From Derxia gummosa DSM 723 (GTDB lineage: Bacteria; Pseudomonadota; Gammaproteobacteria; Burkholderiales; Burkholderiaceae_E), in NCBI RefSeq assembly GCF_000482785.1, contig NZ_AXWS01000015.1:62001-126000 (forward strand): 64,000 nucleotides of DNA, in the 5' to 3' direction. Positions 35,327 to 45,056 of the stretch are shown piece by piece. The notes below the pieces were generated by a model. The model was not told the origin of the DNA. It worked only from the letters and a program-made list of their open reading frames with translations, and did no database searches. Made by a program: the position numbers and the translations under genes. Positions within the stretch are counted from its first letter, which is position 1, and each line of letters opens with the position of its first letter.

Positions 35327-36001
35327 CTACTTCTGCGCGCCCGGCACCTGGCCGAACAGCGGGCTGCGCGGGCCCGGCAGGATGCCGTTGTTGAGCGGCG
35401 CGCCGAGCAGGCGCTGATCGGCGATGACCGAGTAGTTGTAGGCCGCGTCGGAGCTGGAATGGACGATCTGCTTGACCAGCGCCTCGACCAGCGCGCCGAT
35501 CAGGCCGCCGCTGCTGCTGTTGTTCTGCTCGGCCGACGAGGCCGTTGCCGAACCGGCCCACAGCTCGGTGCCGCTGCGCAGGTCGATCACCTTGCCCTCG
35601 ACCGTCACCCGCGTCTCGCTGGAGATGACGGCGTAGGTCGTGCCGTACTGCTTGACGCGCAGGTACACGGCCGCGTCGGCGCCGAACACTTCACGCAGCT
35701 TGGCCAGCGGTACCGACTGGGCGTCGCTGGCCGTGAGCACGCCGTTCTCGCGGAAGCTCTGGTCGACGAGCGTGACCGGCACCACGTAGTAGCCGGCCTC
35801 GGCCAGCGGCAGCGTGGCCGAGGCCCAGACCGCCGGCGTCGCCTTCACGTCGTTGGAATCGTTGACCGGCGGCAGCACCAGCATCGACGCCGGCTTGGCG
35901 GCGAGGAAGGCCGTGTAGTCGCGCTTGGCCGGCGTGGCGCAACCCGCGAGCGCGAGCAGCGCGACGCAGGCCGCCAGGGTGGGAAGACGCAGGAGCTTCA
36001 T
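35327..36001 (-). CDS. DUF799-family lipoprotein (GNA1162-like)
   Basis: 224 residues with lipobox LALAGC (Cys21). The body includes MLVLPPVNDSNDVKAT and KLREVFGADAAVYLRVKQYGT, typical of the DUF799 family that includes the neisserial surface antigen GNA1162. Family structures resemble TolB/CsgG-like alpha/beta domains. Third gene of a three-gene operon; its ATG overlaps the previous stop by one base (TGATG). Likely an outer-membrane-associated assembly of the three lipoproteins. Confidence 0.88.
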   Translation of the reverse strand: MKLLRLPTLAACVALLALAGCATPAKRDYTAFLAAKPASMLVLPPVNDSNDVKATPAVWASATLPLAEAGYYVVPVTLVDQSFRENGVLTASDAQSVPLAKLREVFGADAAVYLRVKQYGTTYAVISSETRVTVEGKVIDLRSGTELWAGSATASSAEQNNSSSGGLIGALVEALVKQIVHSSSDAAYNYSVIADQRLLGAPLNNGILPGPRSPLFGQVPGAQK

Positions 36002-36522
36002 CACGATTTCTTCCCCTGGGCGGCGGTCGTCTTGCCGTCCATGCGGCGCAGCAGCGAATCGATGAACACGGCCGACTCCGGAAAGCTGGCGCGTTCGGCC
36101 TCGAACAGCGCGCGGGCCTGGTCGGGATTGCCGACGTTCAGGTACATCAGCCCGAGATGGGCGCGAAAGCCCGGCGGCAGCGCGAGGTTGCCGGCGCGGG
36201 CCTTCTCGGCCTGGGCTTCGAGCGTCTGGATCTGGGCCTGCGGATCGCTGCCGTCCATGAGCAGCGTCTGGTACTGCTGGCGCGGGAATTCCTGCCAGTG
36301 GTAGAGCGGCTTGGGCGCGGTCTGGCAGCCGGTGGCGGCGAGCGCGACCGCGCCGCAGGCCAGCGCGTTGGCCAGCGCGCGCGAGGCGCGGGTGCCGGGG
36401 CGTGCGGCGGGCAGCGGCGGCAGCGCGGCGACCGAGGCCGGCGCCGGCGCGGCGGTCATGGCCGGGCCGGCGTCGGTCGGGCCGGCCGCCGGCAGGGCGG
36501 AAGCGGACGAGCGACGCGCCAT
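36001..36522 (-). CDS. DUF4810-family lipoprotein
   Basis: 173 residues. The lipobox LAATGC (Cys66) lies unusually far in, behind a 45-residue Ala/Pro-rich leader, so the true start may be later, although no good internal start codon stands out. The mature part has the DUF4810 hallmark LYHWQEFPRQQYQTLL and a TPR-like helical stretch LGLMYLNVGNPDQARALF. One-base TGATG overlaps link it to the genes on both sides. Confidence 0.85.
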   Translation of the reverse strand: MARRSSASALPAAGPTDAGPAMTAAPAPASVAALPPLPAARPGTRASRALANALACGAVALAATGCQTAPKPLYHWQEFPRQQYQTLLMDGSDPQAQIQTLEAQAEKARAGNLALPPGFRAHLGLMYLNVGNPDQARALFEAERASFPESAVFIDSLLRRMDGKTTAAQGKKS

Positions 36523-37190
36523 CAGTTGCCCCAGCGGTTCGCTTCGCGCGCGGCGACGAGGTCCTGCACCGCCTCGCGCATGGCCAGGTCGAGCACCTTG
36601 CCGTTGAGCGTGGCGTCATAGCCCGCCGTGCCGCCGAAGCCCAGCACCTCGCGGTTCGACAGCTCGTACTCGCCGGCGCCGCGCGCCGCGTACACCACCT
36701 CGGAGGTGCGCGTGTTGACGACGTTGATCGTCACCTTCGCGTAGGCCACCTGGCGCTTGCCGCGGCCGAGGATGCCGAACAGCTGCTGGTCGCCCACTTC
36801 CTTGCGGCCGAATTCGGAGATGTCGCCGGTGATGACGAAGTCGGCGCCCTTGAGCGTCTGGCTGATGCCCTGGATGCGCGCTTCCTGGCCCGTCTCGGCC
36901 ATGTTGTCGCGGTCGAGCACCGAGAAGCGGCCCGACTGTTGCAGGTGGGCGATGAGCGTGGTCTTGGCCTGGCTGCCGAGGCGGTCGACGCCGTCGGAGA
37001 AGATGCCGCGCATGTAGCTGGAGCGGTTGTCGAACTTGCCCACCGAGATCGGCAGCTGCTTGCCGGCATAGGGCGTGTAGGCCGACTGCACGCGCTCGAC
37101 CGCGACGCTGTGCGAGCTTTCGGTGGCGCAACCGGCGAGCAGGGCCAGCGCAACGGCGCCTGCGGCGGCGACGACGAATTTCTTGCTCAT
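36522..37190 (-). CDS. CsgG/HfaB-family lipoprotein
   Basis: 222 residues, lipobox LLAGCAT (Cys21). The fold is that of CsgG: LPISVGKFDNRSSY, SGRFSVLDRDNM, GADFVITGDISEFG and VNVVNTRTSEVVYAARG. It lacks the long transmembrane hairpins of true curli pores, so it is better seen as a relative such as LpoB/HfaB. First gene of the CsgG-DUF4810-DUF799 operon, a triplet I know from other proteobacteria, with each start overlapping the previous stop by one base. Confidence 0.88.
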   Translation of the reverse strand: MSKKFVVAAAGAVALALLAGCATESSHSVAVERVQSAYTPYAGKQLPISVGKFDNRSSYMRGIFSDGVDRLGSQAKTTLIAHLQQSGRFSVLDRDNMAETGQEARIQGISQTLKGADFVITGDISEFGRKEVGDQQLFGILGRGKRQVAYAKVTINVVNTRTSEVVYAARGAGEYELSNREVLGFGGTAGYDATLNGKVLDLAMREAVQDLVAAREANRWGN

Positions 37191-37405
37191 GTGAATCCTT
37201 CGAATCGTTGGTACGCGCGCGGCTGCTGCCGGCGCGCGGACGGCGATTAGAGCCGATCCGCCGGAATCCGATCTTGTTCAAAGCCGAAAGTGTCCCCAAG
37301 GCAACGCCGCGCGCGCGGCGTCGGCGCCACGGCCACCCCGATCCGGCGTACCGTCGCGGCTCCTCCACCGCCCATCGCGCCGGCAGCGTTCCGGCCGCCG
37401 CCGTC

Positions 37406-38047
37406 ATGAACGATCTGCCGCTGTTCCCGCTCAACACCGTGCTGTTCCCGTCCGGCGTGCTGCCGCTGCGGGTGTTCGAGGCGCGCTACATGGACATGGT
37501 GCGCGACTGCCTGCGCGACGGGACGCGCTTCGGCGTGTGCCTGATCGCGCGCGGCAACGAGGTCGCGCGCAAGCCGGGCGAGGCGGCGGTGCCCGAGGAC
37601 GTCGGCTGCATCGCCGAGATCCTGGCCTGGGACATGCGCGATCTCGGCGTGCTGCACATCCGCACCGTGGGGCGCGAGCGCTTCCGGGTGCTGCACTCGC
37701 GGGTGCAGGCGAACGGGCTGGTGCGCGCCGATGTCGAGATGATCGCGGCCGACGCGCCGGCGCCCGTCGCCACCGAGCACCGCGAATGCGTCGCGCTGCT
37801 CGCGCGCCTGATCGCCGAGCTGGAGGAGAAGCGCGACAACGCCGACGAGCCGCCCGAACCCGGCGCGCTCGACACCTTCCCCTTCCACGAGCCCTACGCG
37901 CTGCACGAGGCGGGCTGGGTGGCGAACCGGCTGTGCGAGGTGCTGCCGGTGCCGCTCAAGGCCAAGCAGAAGCTCATGGAGCTGGAAAGCGGCCATGAGC
38001 GGCTGGCGATCGTCGATACCTATCTGCGGCAGCAGAAGGTGCTGTGA
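37406..38047 (+). CDS. Lon N-terminal (substrate-binding) domain protein
   Basis: 213 residues from the ATG at 37406; the first residues LPLFPLNTVLFPSGVLPLRVFE are the classic beginning of the Lon N-domain, so longer upstream starts are rejected. RYMDMVRDCL and IRTVGRERFRVL follow. There is no ATPase or protease part, as in the widespread stand-alone family of unknown function. It is convergent with mutY. Confidence 0.9.
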   Translation: MNDLPLFPLNTVLFPSGVLPLRVFEARYMDMVRDCLRDGTRFGVCLIARGNEVARKPGEAAVPEDVGCIAEILAWDMRDLGVLHIRTVGRERFRVLHSRVQANGLVRADVEMIAADAPAPVATEHRECVALLARLIAELEEKRDNADEPPEPGALDTFPFHEPYALHEAGWVANRLCEVLPVPLKAKQKLMELESGHERLAIVDTYLRQQKVL

Positions 38048-38141
38048 GGCGCGCGGCCCCGCGACCCGGTCCGGGATCGCGCGGACGTGCGTTCGTCGGG
38101 CGCGGTGGCGTGCCCGCGCGCCGGGGCGCGGTCGGTGACGG

Positions 38142-39221
38142 CTATTCCGCGCCGAACAGGCCGCCGCGCTGGCTGGCGTCGATGTCGAGCAGCACGCGCT
38201 TGACGGGAGCGGGCAGGGCGGCGGTTTCCGCATCCGCGAGCGGCAGCCAGACTCGGCCGGGTTCTTCCGCGCCGGCCGGCTTGCGCACGAGGCGCGCGAG
38301 CATCGGCGTGAAGTTCAGGCGGAAGTGGGTGAACTGGTGCTCGCGCGGCGCGAGCGGCCGGGCGACGGCTTCGGCGTCGAGGCGGGCGAGGGCAGCGTGC
38401 AGCGCGGCTTCGTCGGCGAATTCGGGCAGGGTCCAGAGGCCGCCCCAGATGCCGCTGGGCGGGCGGCGTTCCAGCAGCACGTCGTCGCCTTGCAGCGCGA
38501 GGAGCATGACGGCGCTGCGCGTGGGGATGGCCTTCTTCGGGCGCGGCGCGGGCAGTTGCGCGGTGCGGCCGTCGCGCAGCGCGACGCAGTCGGCGGCGAG
38601 CGGGCAGGCGTCGCAGCCGGGCTTGCCGCGCGTGCAGACGGTGGCGCCGAGGTCCATCAGCCCTTGCGTGTGGCTCTCGATGGCGCCGGGTTCGTCGGGC
38701 GGGAGCACTTCGGTGGCGAGCGTCCAGAGCTTCGCTTCCACCGCCGGCGCGCCGGTCCAGCCCTCGATGCCGGCCCAGCGCGCGAGCACGCGCCGCACAT
38801 TGCCGTCGAGGATGGCGCCTCGTTCGCCCGAGCTGAAGGCGGCGATGGCGGCGGCGGTCGAGCGGCCGATGCCGGGCAGGGTTTCGAGCGTGGCGGCGCG
38901 GGTGGGGAAGACGCCGCCGTGGTCGCGCATGACGGCGATGGCGCAGGCGTGCAGGTTCCGCGCGCGGGTGTAGTAGCCGAGGCCGGCCCACAGCGCCATC
39001 ACGTCGCCGTCGGGCGCGGCGGCGAGGTCGGCGACGGTCGGGAAGCGTTCGAGAAAGCGGCCGTAGTAGGGGATGACCGTGGCGACCTGGGTCTGCTGCA
39101 ACATGATTTCGGACAGCCAGATGCGGTAGGCGTCGCGGGTCTGTTGCCAGGGGAGGTGATGGCGGCCGTGGCGGCGCTGCCAGTCGACGAGGCGGGCGGA
39201 GAAGCTTGCGGTATCGGGCAT
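38142..39221 (-). CDS. mutY: Adenine DNA glycosylase
   Basis: 359 residues. Catalytic Glu38 in SEIMLQQTQV, helix-hairpin-helix LPGIGRSTA with Asp139 in ILDGNVRRV, and the 4Fe-4S cluster Cys196-x6-Cys203-x2-Cys206-x5-Cys212 are all present, followed by a NUDIX-like C-terminal domain for 8-oxoG recognition. It removes A mispaired with 8-oxoguanine. It lies near mutM, which acts in the same GO repair system, on the same strand with the dynamin gene between. Confidence 0.96.
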   Translation of the reverse strand: MPDTASFSARLVDWQRRHGRHHLPWQQTRDAYRIWLSEIMLQQTQVATVIPYYGRFLERFPTVADLAAAPDGDVMALWAGLGYYTRARNLHACAIAVMRDHGGVFPTRAATLETLPGIGRSTAAAIAAFSSGERGAILDGNVRRVLARWAGIEGWTGAPAVEAKLWTLATEVLPPDEPGAIESHTQGLMDLGATVCTRGKPGCDACPLAADCVALRDGRTAQLPAPRPKKAIPTRSAVMLLALQGDDVLLERRPPSGIWGGLWTLPEFADEAALHAALARLDAEAVARPLAPREHQFTHFRLNFTPMLARLVRKPAGAEEPGRVWLPLADAETAALPAPVKRVLLDIDASQRGGLFGAE

Positions 39222-39331
39222 CGGCCGATGATGCCAGCGGCGGCGGGCGGCACTGGCGTTGGAGAAGCGAGCCCCAACGCGGTTCGCGGCCCGCGTGATT
39301 CGCCGCGCAGCCGCCGACCGGCCGTGCTTCG

Positions 39332-41329
39332 TCAGCCCGCCGTGCCGGGCACCGGCGCAGCCGCGCCTGCCACCATTGCCGAGGCCGAGCCGCTGATGCG
39401 CATGCGCGGCACGTCGGTGGCCGTGAGCGGCTGCACCTCGGTGGCGATCTGGATGCGCAGCTCCTGGCTGCGCGCGTCGTGGTCGGTGGTGAGCTGGGTG
39501 GCGAACGTGAGCTGGCCGCGCAGTTCGTCGACGCGGTCATCGAGTTCGTGGCTGGCCTCGTGCACGCGGCGGATCGACTCGAGCCGGCGGCGCAGATCAC
39601 GCTGGTACTCGCGCACCTGCGATTCGATGGGCGTGAGCGCGCAGTCGAGCCAGGCTTCGGCGTCGCGGCCGGCGCGGTCGAAGATGTCGCGCACGCCCTG
39701 GGCCATGGCCGCGAAGAAGCGCTCGACCAGATTCGCGCGCAGCCGCGTCACGATGTTGAGCGCGCCGAAATGCGCGTCGGCCTTGCGCCGCAGCCGGTCG
39801 ATCGCCTCGACGTAGCGGCCGAGCTTGAGCTGGGGCGCGGGCGGGATGGTCATGCTGCGCTCCACCGCGAAGCGCTTGCCCATCGCGTTGACGAGCGACT
39901 GGATCTCGTCGAGCGTCGATTGCGCGATGCGCATGCGCTCGCCCAGGGTGTCGAAGTATTCGTGCATCGAGCCGCGCAGCGGCGCCGAGAAACGGTGCTG
40001 GATCATCTTGTCGCGCGCTTCGCGCGCCGCCTCGTTGACCGCCTCCTCGCCGAGCACCGCCCATACCTGGTTGGACAACCGCGTGAACACCGCGCGCAGC
40101 GCCACCAGCTGCTTGACCAGCTGGTCGAAGTCGCTGCGTTCGTTCTGGAGCCGTTCGAGCATGCGGTCGACGGCGACGGTGTTCTTGCCGCGCAGCGATT
40201 CAAGTTCCTCCAGTTGCTCGGCCACGATGCGCTGGCGCCCGACCAGCAGCGAGCGCGCCTCGCGGTCGACGGCCGCGAGGTCGAGCGCGAGCTGGGTGCG
40301 CACGATGCGCTGGCGCTGCTCGACCAGGCGCTCGGACAGCGCGGTCTCGAAGGCGCCGACACCCGAGCGCGCGAGCAGCTCGTCGTCATGGTCGATCTTG
40401 GCCAGCAGCGCCTTCTGCGCGCTGAGCGCGAACACCTGGTCGCGCTCGAGGCCGAGGGTGCGGGCGCTTTCGTCGACCTGGCGCGCGATCTCGGCCTCGA
40501 TCTCGGCCGGCGTGCGCAGCGCGTCCCACATCGCGTCGATCTTGTTGAGCACCACCACGCGATGGCTCGACGCCATGCCGCCCAGGTGCTCGCTCCAGAC
40601 CTCGTGCTCGGACAGCGTCACGCCGGTGTCGGCGGCGAGGATGAACACCACCGCGTCGGCGCCCGGCAGCAGGTTGAGCGTGAGCTCGGGTTCGCTGCCG
40701 AGCGCGTTGAGGCCCGGCGTGTCGATCACGACCAGGCCCTGCTCCAGCAGCGGATGCGGGAAGTTGATGATGGCGTGGCGCCAGACCGGGATCTCGACCG
40801 TCGAGGCCGGCTCGTCGTCGGCGGCGAGGCCCAGTTCGCGCGCCTCGGCCACCGGCGCCTCGCGCGTCTCGGCCACGCGGGCGAGCGCGGCGGCGACGGC
40901 GTCGGCGTCATCGGTGCGGAAGTTGAAGCTGGTCCAGGCGTCGGGGCGCTGGCGGTAGTCGGAAGTGGTGGCGGCGCTGGCGCGGGTCTCGATCGGCAGC
41001 AGGCGGATGCAGGCCGGCAGCGACGGGTCGTACACCAGCTCGGTCGGGCACATCGTGGTGCGGCCAGCGGCGCTCGGCAGCATGCGGCGGCCGTAGCTGG
41101 CGAAGAAGACCGCGTTGATCAGCTCGCTCTTGCCGCGCGAGAACTCGGCGACGAAGGCCACGCTGAGCTTCTCGCCCCGCAGCCGGTCGAGCATGCGGCC
41201 GAGCGCGGCCGAGACGGCGGGGCTTTCGAGACCTTCGCCCGACAGCCAGTCGCGGTGGCGCGCGATGGCCTGGGCGAGGGTGCTGCGCCAGCTGCTGTAG
41301 TCCTCGACCTGGCGAGCGAATTGGCTCAT
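39332..41329 (-). CDS. Dynamin-like GTPase
   Basis: 665 residues from the ATG at 41329; frame openness further upstream overlaps mutM and is not used. GTPase motifs: P-loop AEFSRGKS (61-68, with Ala where Gly is usual), Thr in TTMCPTEL, DTPG in VVIDTPGLNA and NKID. The C-terminal half is a long coiled-coil stalk. Bacterial dynamin-like proteins act in membrane remodelling or stress. The region between mutY and mutM often carries such a gene in relatives, but I am not sure of this. Confidence 0.88.
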   Translation of the reverse strand: MSQFARQVEDYSSWRSTLAQAIARHRDWLSGEGLESPAVSAALGRMLDRLRGEKLSVAFVAEFSRGKSELINAVFFASYGRRMLPSAAGRTTMCPTELVYDPSLPACIRLLPIETRASAATTSDYRQRPDAWTSFNFRTDDADAVAAALARVAETREAPVAEARELGLAADDEPASTVEIPVWRHAIINFPHPLLEQGLVVIDTPGLNALGSEPELTLNLLPGADAVVFILAADTGVTLSEHEVWSEHLGGMASSHRVVVLNKIDAMWDALRTPAEIEAEIARQVDESARTLGLERDQVFALSAQKALLAKIDHDDELLARSGVGAFETALSERLVEQRQRIVRTQLALDLAAVDREARSLLVGRQRIVAEQLEELESLRGKNTVAVDRMLERLQNERSDFDQLVKQLVALRAVFTRLSNQVWAVLGEEAVNEAAREARDKMIQHRFSAPLRGSMHEYFDTLGERMRIAQSTLDEIQSLVNAMGKRFAVERSMTIPPAPQLKLGRYVEAIDRLRRKADAHFGALNIVTRLRANLVERFFAAMAQGVRDIFDRAGRDAEAWLDCALTPIESQVREYQRDLRRRLESIRRVHEASHELDDRVDELRGQLTFATQLTTDHDARSQELRIQIATEVQPLTATDVPRMRISGSASAMVAGAAAPVPGTAG

Positions 41330-41385
41330 CGGGGGTGCTCCGTCGGGTAGTGCTTTGGGGGTTCGGGCGACGGTAGCACGCGGTT

Positions 41386-42219
41386 TCAATGCTGACAGGT
41401 CGAGCACCAGTAGGTTGCGCGCTGTCCTTGACGGATTGCTCGCACGGGATTGCCGCAGGCCCGGCAAGGCTCGCCGGCGCGGCCGTAAACCGCGGTTTCG
41501 AGCTGGAAATAGCCGGGCGAGCCGTCGCTGCGGGCGAAGTCGCGCAGCGTGCTGCCGCCGGCCTGGATCGCGCGGCCGAGCACATCGCGGATGGCGGCGG
41601 CGAGCCGGTCGCAGCGCTCGGCCGACAGTCGCCCCGCCGGCGTGGTCGGCCGGATGCCGGCCAGGAACAGCGCCTCCGACGCATAGATGTTGCCGACGCC
41701 GACCACGATGTCCCCCGCCAGCAGCACCTGCTTGATCGCCGTGCGCCGCCCGCGTGACAGCCTGTGCAGCAGCGCGCCGTCGAAGCCGGCCGAGAACGGC
41801 TCGATGCCCAGGCTGGCGAGCAGCTTGTGCTCGTCCAGCGGCCCGTCGGCCCGCGCATGCCAGACCACGGCGCCGAAGCGGCGCGGATCGGTCAGCCGCA
41901 GCAGCTGCCGGCCCGCTGCGCCGTCGAACACCAGATCGAAGTGGTCCCACGGCCCCAGTGCCGTGCCCTCCGGCAGAACCGAAAGCCGGCCCGACATTCC
42001 AAGGTGGATCACGAGCCAGCCGGGCTCGGTCTCGACCAGCAGGTACTTGCCGCGCCTGCCGACCGCGAGCACTTCCCGGCCCGTGACCTGCGCGGCGGCC
42101 TCGGCGGCGAGCGGCCAGCGCAGCGCCTTGCCGGAGAGCCGGATCGCGACCACGCGCGCATGGAGCAGATGCGGCTCGACGCCGCGCCGCGTGACCTCGA
42201 CTTCGGGCAGTTCGGGCAT
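41386..42219 (-). CDS. mutM: Formamidopyrimidine-DNA glycosylase
   Basis: 277 residues, beginning with PELPEVE: Pro1 of the mature protein is the catalytic nucleophile and Glu2 its helper. The H2TH region holds NIYASEALF and the C-terminal zinc finger is CRACG...CSTC. It excises 8-oxoguanine and formamidopyrimidines. The start at 42219 is fixed by the need for an N-terminal Pro. It is divergent from the TPR gene by 88 bp. Confidence 0.97.
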   Translation of the reverse strand: MPELPEVEVTRRGVEPHLLHARVVAIRLSGKALRWPLAAEAAAQVTGREVLAVGRRGKYLLVETEPGWLVIHLGMSGRLSVLPEGTALGPWDHFDLVFDGAAGRQLLRLTDPRRFGAVVWHARADGPLDEHKLLASLGIEPFSAGFDGALLHRLSRGRRTAIKQVLLAGDIVVGVGNIYASEALFLAGIRPTTPAGRLSAERCDRLAAAIRDVLGRAIQAGGSTLRDFARSDGSPGYFQLETAVYGRAGEPCRACGNPVRAIRQGQRATYWCSTCQH

Positions 42220-42307
42220 GGGAGCTATCGGAGGCTGAACGCAGGAATCGGCCCGCGTGCATGGACTATGCTTGCCGCGAACCACCACATGTGATCGGGC
42301 AGGGCGA

Positions 42308-44089
42308 ATGGATATCGGAAGGCTCAAACATTCTAGTCGGGCGATCTGCCTCGCCTTCGGCCTCGCGGGCCTGCTGCCGGCGCTGCCCGCGTGCGCCATG
42401 CCGGGCCGCGTCGCGCTGGCCCAGGCCGACGGCGCCGCCGCCCCGCCGCCGGTCGCGCCCGCCGCCGAGCGCAAGCTGCCGGCCGAGCGCTTCGACGCGC
42501 CATCGATGTACCAGATCCTCATGGCCGAGATCGCGCTGCAACGCGGCGAGATCGCGGCCGGCTTCACCACCTATCTGTCGGTCGCGCGCACCACCGGCGA
42601 CGCCCGGCTCGCGCGGCGCGCGGTCGAGATCGCGCTCGCGCGCCGCGACATCGAGGCGATGCTCGAAGCCACGCGGCTGTGGGCCAGGCTTGCGCCCGAC
42701 GACCGCGACGCCCAGACGGCGTTGCGCGGTCTGCTGGTCGAGTCGGGCCGCATTGCCGAGGCCGAGCCGCTGCTGCGCGACTGGCTTGCCGGCCTCGCCC
42801 ATCCCGAACTGGCCTTCGGCGAATTGCAGCAGCAGGCTTCCCTCGGCAGCGACAAGTCCGCCACGTTCCAGGTGCTCGACCGCCTTGCCGAGCCCTACAA
42901 GGATCAGCCGCAGGTGCGGCTCGCCCTCGCCCGCGCCGCCTTCGGCGCCAGCCAGCGCGAGCGCGCTCTCGACGAGGCCCGCGCCGCGCTCAAGCTCGAC
43001 CCGTCGAGCGAGATGGCCGTGCTCATGACCGCCGAACTGCTCGGCCAGACCGACGCGCCCGGCGCGCTCGCGCTGCTGCGCGATCACGTCAAGGCCCATC
43101 CCGACAGCTACGAGGTCAAGCTCGCCTATGCGCGCGGTCTGGCCCAGTCGGGCGACGCGGCCGGCGCGCGCGGCGTGATCGCACCGCTCATGGAGCGTTC
43201 GGCGCCGCCGCGTCTCATCGCCGCCGCCGCCGCCATCGCCTACCAGATCAAGGAACCCGAACTGGCCCGTACCGGCTTCGAGCGCGCGATCGACGCCGCG
43301 CGCCGCCAGCCCAACAACGGCGGCCTCGATGTCGATGCCGTGCGCTTCGGCCTCGCCCAGCTGCTGGAGGACAGGTGCGACTACCGCGGCGCGGCCGACA
43401 CGCTGCGCGGCGTGCAGGGCGCGCGCGCCTTCACCGCGCAACTGCGCGCTGCCACGCTCACCGCCCGCGCCGGCAAGGTCGATGACGCCCGCGCCATCCT
43501 GCGCGGCATGACCGCGCGCGACCCGTCGGAGGCGATGCAGATCACCCTCACCGAGGCCCAGATCCTGCGCGATGGCAAGGACGCGGCCGGCTCGTTCAAG
43601 GTGCTGTCCGACGCGCTCCAGAAGGCGCCCGACGCGCCCGAGCTGCTCTACGACTACGCGCTCAGCGCCGACAAGGTCGGCCAGCCGGCCGAGATGGAGC
43701 GCGCGCTGCGTCGCGTGATCGAACTGCGCCCGGACGAGGCCCAGGGCTACAACGCGCTCGGCTATTCGCTCGCCGATCGCGGCGAGCGGCTCGACGAGGC
43801 CGCCAAGCTCATCGACCGCGCGCTCGAAATCTCGCCCGACGACCCCTTCATCATCGACAGCAAGGGCTGGGTGCTGTTCCGCCAGGGCCGCTTCGACGAA
43901 TCCATCGCCACGCTCCAGCGCGCCTACAAGCTGCGCAGCGATCCCGAGATCGCCGCCCACCTTGGCGAGGTGCTCTGGACCGCCGGCCAGCGCGACGCCG
44001 CCCAGCAGACCTGGAAGGCCGCGCGCGCCCAGGACCCCGCCAATGAGACGCTCGTCGAGACGCTCGCGCGGCTGAACGTGCGCTTCTGA
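42308..44089 (+). CDS. TPR-repeat exported protein upstream of lolB
   Basis: 593 residues from the ATG at 42308, with a signal peptide ([11 protein letters not shown], hydrophobic core to about residue 38). The body is made of tetratricopeptide repeats, clearest at [20 protein letters not shown] and [19 protein letters not shown]. In Burkholderia a TPR gene holds this same place before lolB and ispE. It likely scaffolds periplasmic or envelope protein interactions; no enzyme motif is present. The lolB ATG overlaps its stop (TGATG). Confidence 0.88.
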   Translation: MDIGRLKHSSRAICLAFGLAGLLPALPACAMPGRVALAQADGAAAPPPVAPAAERKLPAERFDAPSMYQILMAEIALQRGEIAAGFTTYLSVARTTGDARLARRAVEIALARRDIEAMLEATRLWARLAPDDRDAQTALRGLLVESGRIAEAEPLLRDWLAGLAHPELAFGELQQQASLGSDKSATFQVLDRLAEPYKDQPQVRLALARAAFGASQRERALDEARAALKLDPSSEMAVLMTAELLGQTDAPGALALLRDHVKAHPDSYEVKLAYARGLAQSGDAAGARGVIAPLMERSAPPRLIAAAAAIAYQIKEPELARTGFERAIDAARRQPNNGGLDVDAVRFGLAQLLEDRCDYRGAADTLRGVQGARAFTAQLRAATLTARAGKVDDARAILRGMTARDPSEAMQITLTEAQILRDGKDAAGSFKVLSDALQKAPDAPELLYDYALSADKVGQPAEMERALRRVIELRPDEAQGYNALGYSLADRGERLDEAAKLIDRALEISPDDPFIIDSKGWVLFRQGRFDESIATLQRAYKLRSDPEIAAHLGEVLWTAGQRDAAQQTWKAARAQDPANETLVETLARLNVRF

Positions 44090-44787
44090 TGCGGCGGCAG
44101 TTGCGATCGGACGCCGGCGCCGGGGCGGAAAAGGCCGGCGTGTCGGCCGGCAACGGCGGCGTCATCGTGGCGGCGTGGATCGGCCTGAGCCTGCTGGCGG
44201 GGTGCGCCGCGCTGCCTTCGAACGGCGGCAATGGCGGCGGTGCCGCTCCGGCGACGCCCGCCGACACGCGCGCCGTCGCGCCGGTCACGACCACGGCGGT
44301 CGGCGCCGACGACATTCCGTCGCTCATCGTCGCCGGTCGGCTTTCCGTCACCACCGACAGCATCGAGCCCGACCGTTCGCCCGACTACAGCGGCGGCAGC
44401 TTCACCTGGACCGAGCGCGGCGACACCACCTCCATCGCCTTCGCGACGCCGCTCGGCCAGATCGTCGCCGAGCTGTGGATCGAGCCGGGCCGCGCGCGCA
44501 TGTACAGCAATGCCGGCGAGGAAGTCGCTGCCACGCCCGAGGCGCTCGCCGCGCGCCGGCTCGGCTCGCCGCTACCCGTCTCGGGCATGCGCGACTGGCT
44601 GCGTGGCCGCGACCACGCCGGCCGCCAGCGCGCGCCGGAGGTCTTCACCGAGGACGGCTGGACGATCAGCTACCCGCGCATGGCGGATGACGACGCCCGG
44701 CCCGCCGTGATCCGCCTGCGCCGCGCCGGCCCGCCCGCGATCGATGTGCGCATCGTCATCGACGAATGGAGCCTGCCCGTCCGCTAG
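44089..44787 (+). CDS. lolB: Outer membrane lipoprotein insertase LolB
   Basis: 232 residues with lipobox LLAGCAA (Cys near 39) behind a longer than usual 20-residue leader. The LolB fold is seen in GSFTWTERGDTTSIAF and TPLGQIVAELWIEPG. LolB accepts lipoproteins from LolA and inserts them in the outer membrane. It overlaps the TPR gene by one base and is followed by a tandem repeat, then ispE. Confidence 0.88.
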   Translation: MRRQLRSDAGAGAEKAGVSAGNGGVIVAAWIGLSLLAGCAALPSNGGNGGGAAPATPADTRAVAPVTTTAVGADDIPSLIVAGRLSVTTDSIEPDRSPDYSGGSFTWTERGDTTSIAFATPLGQIVAELWIEPGRARMYSNAGEEVAATPEALAARRLGSPLPVSGMRDWLRGRDHAGRQRAPEVFTEDGWTISYPRMADDDARPAVIRLRRAGPPAIDVRIVIDEWSLPVR

Positions 44788-44795
44788 CCTGTGCC

Positions 44796-44886
<91 letters not shown>

Positions 44887-45056
44887 CGGCGCCGAACAAT
44901 GGCGGCGCCAGCCGTGGTGGCGCCCCGCGCATGGCGTCGCCGGTGGTGTCGATGCGGCTTCGTTCGCGCCTCGGCCCCGTGTTCAGGCTTTGCCAGCCAA
45001 TTCGCCTTCCGCGCTTCAATTTCCCGCTCCCGATTTCTTCAGGACTGCCCGTGGTG

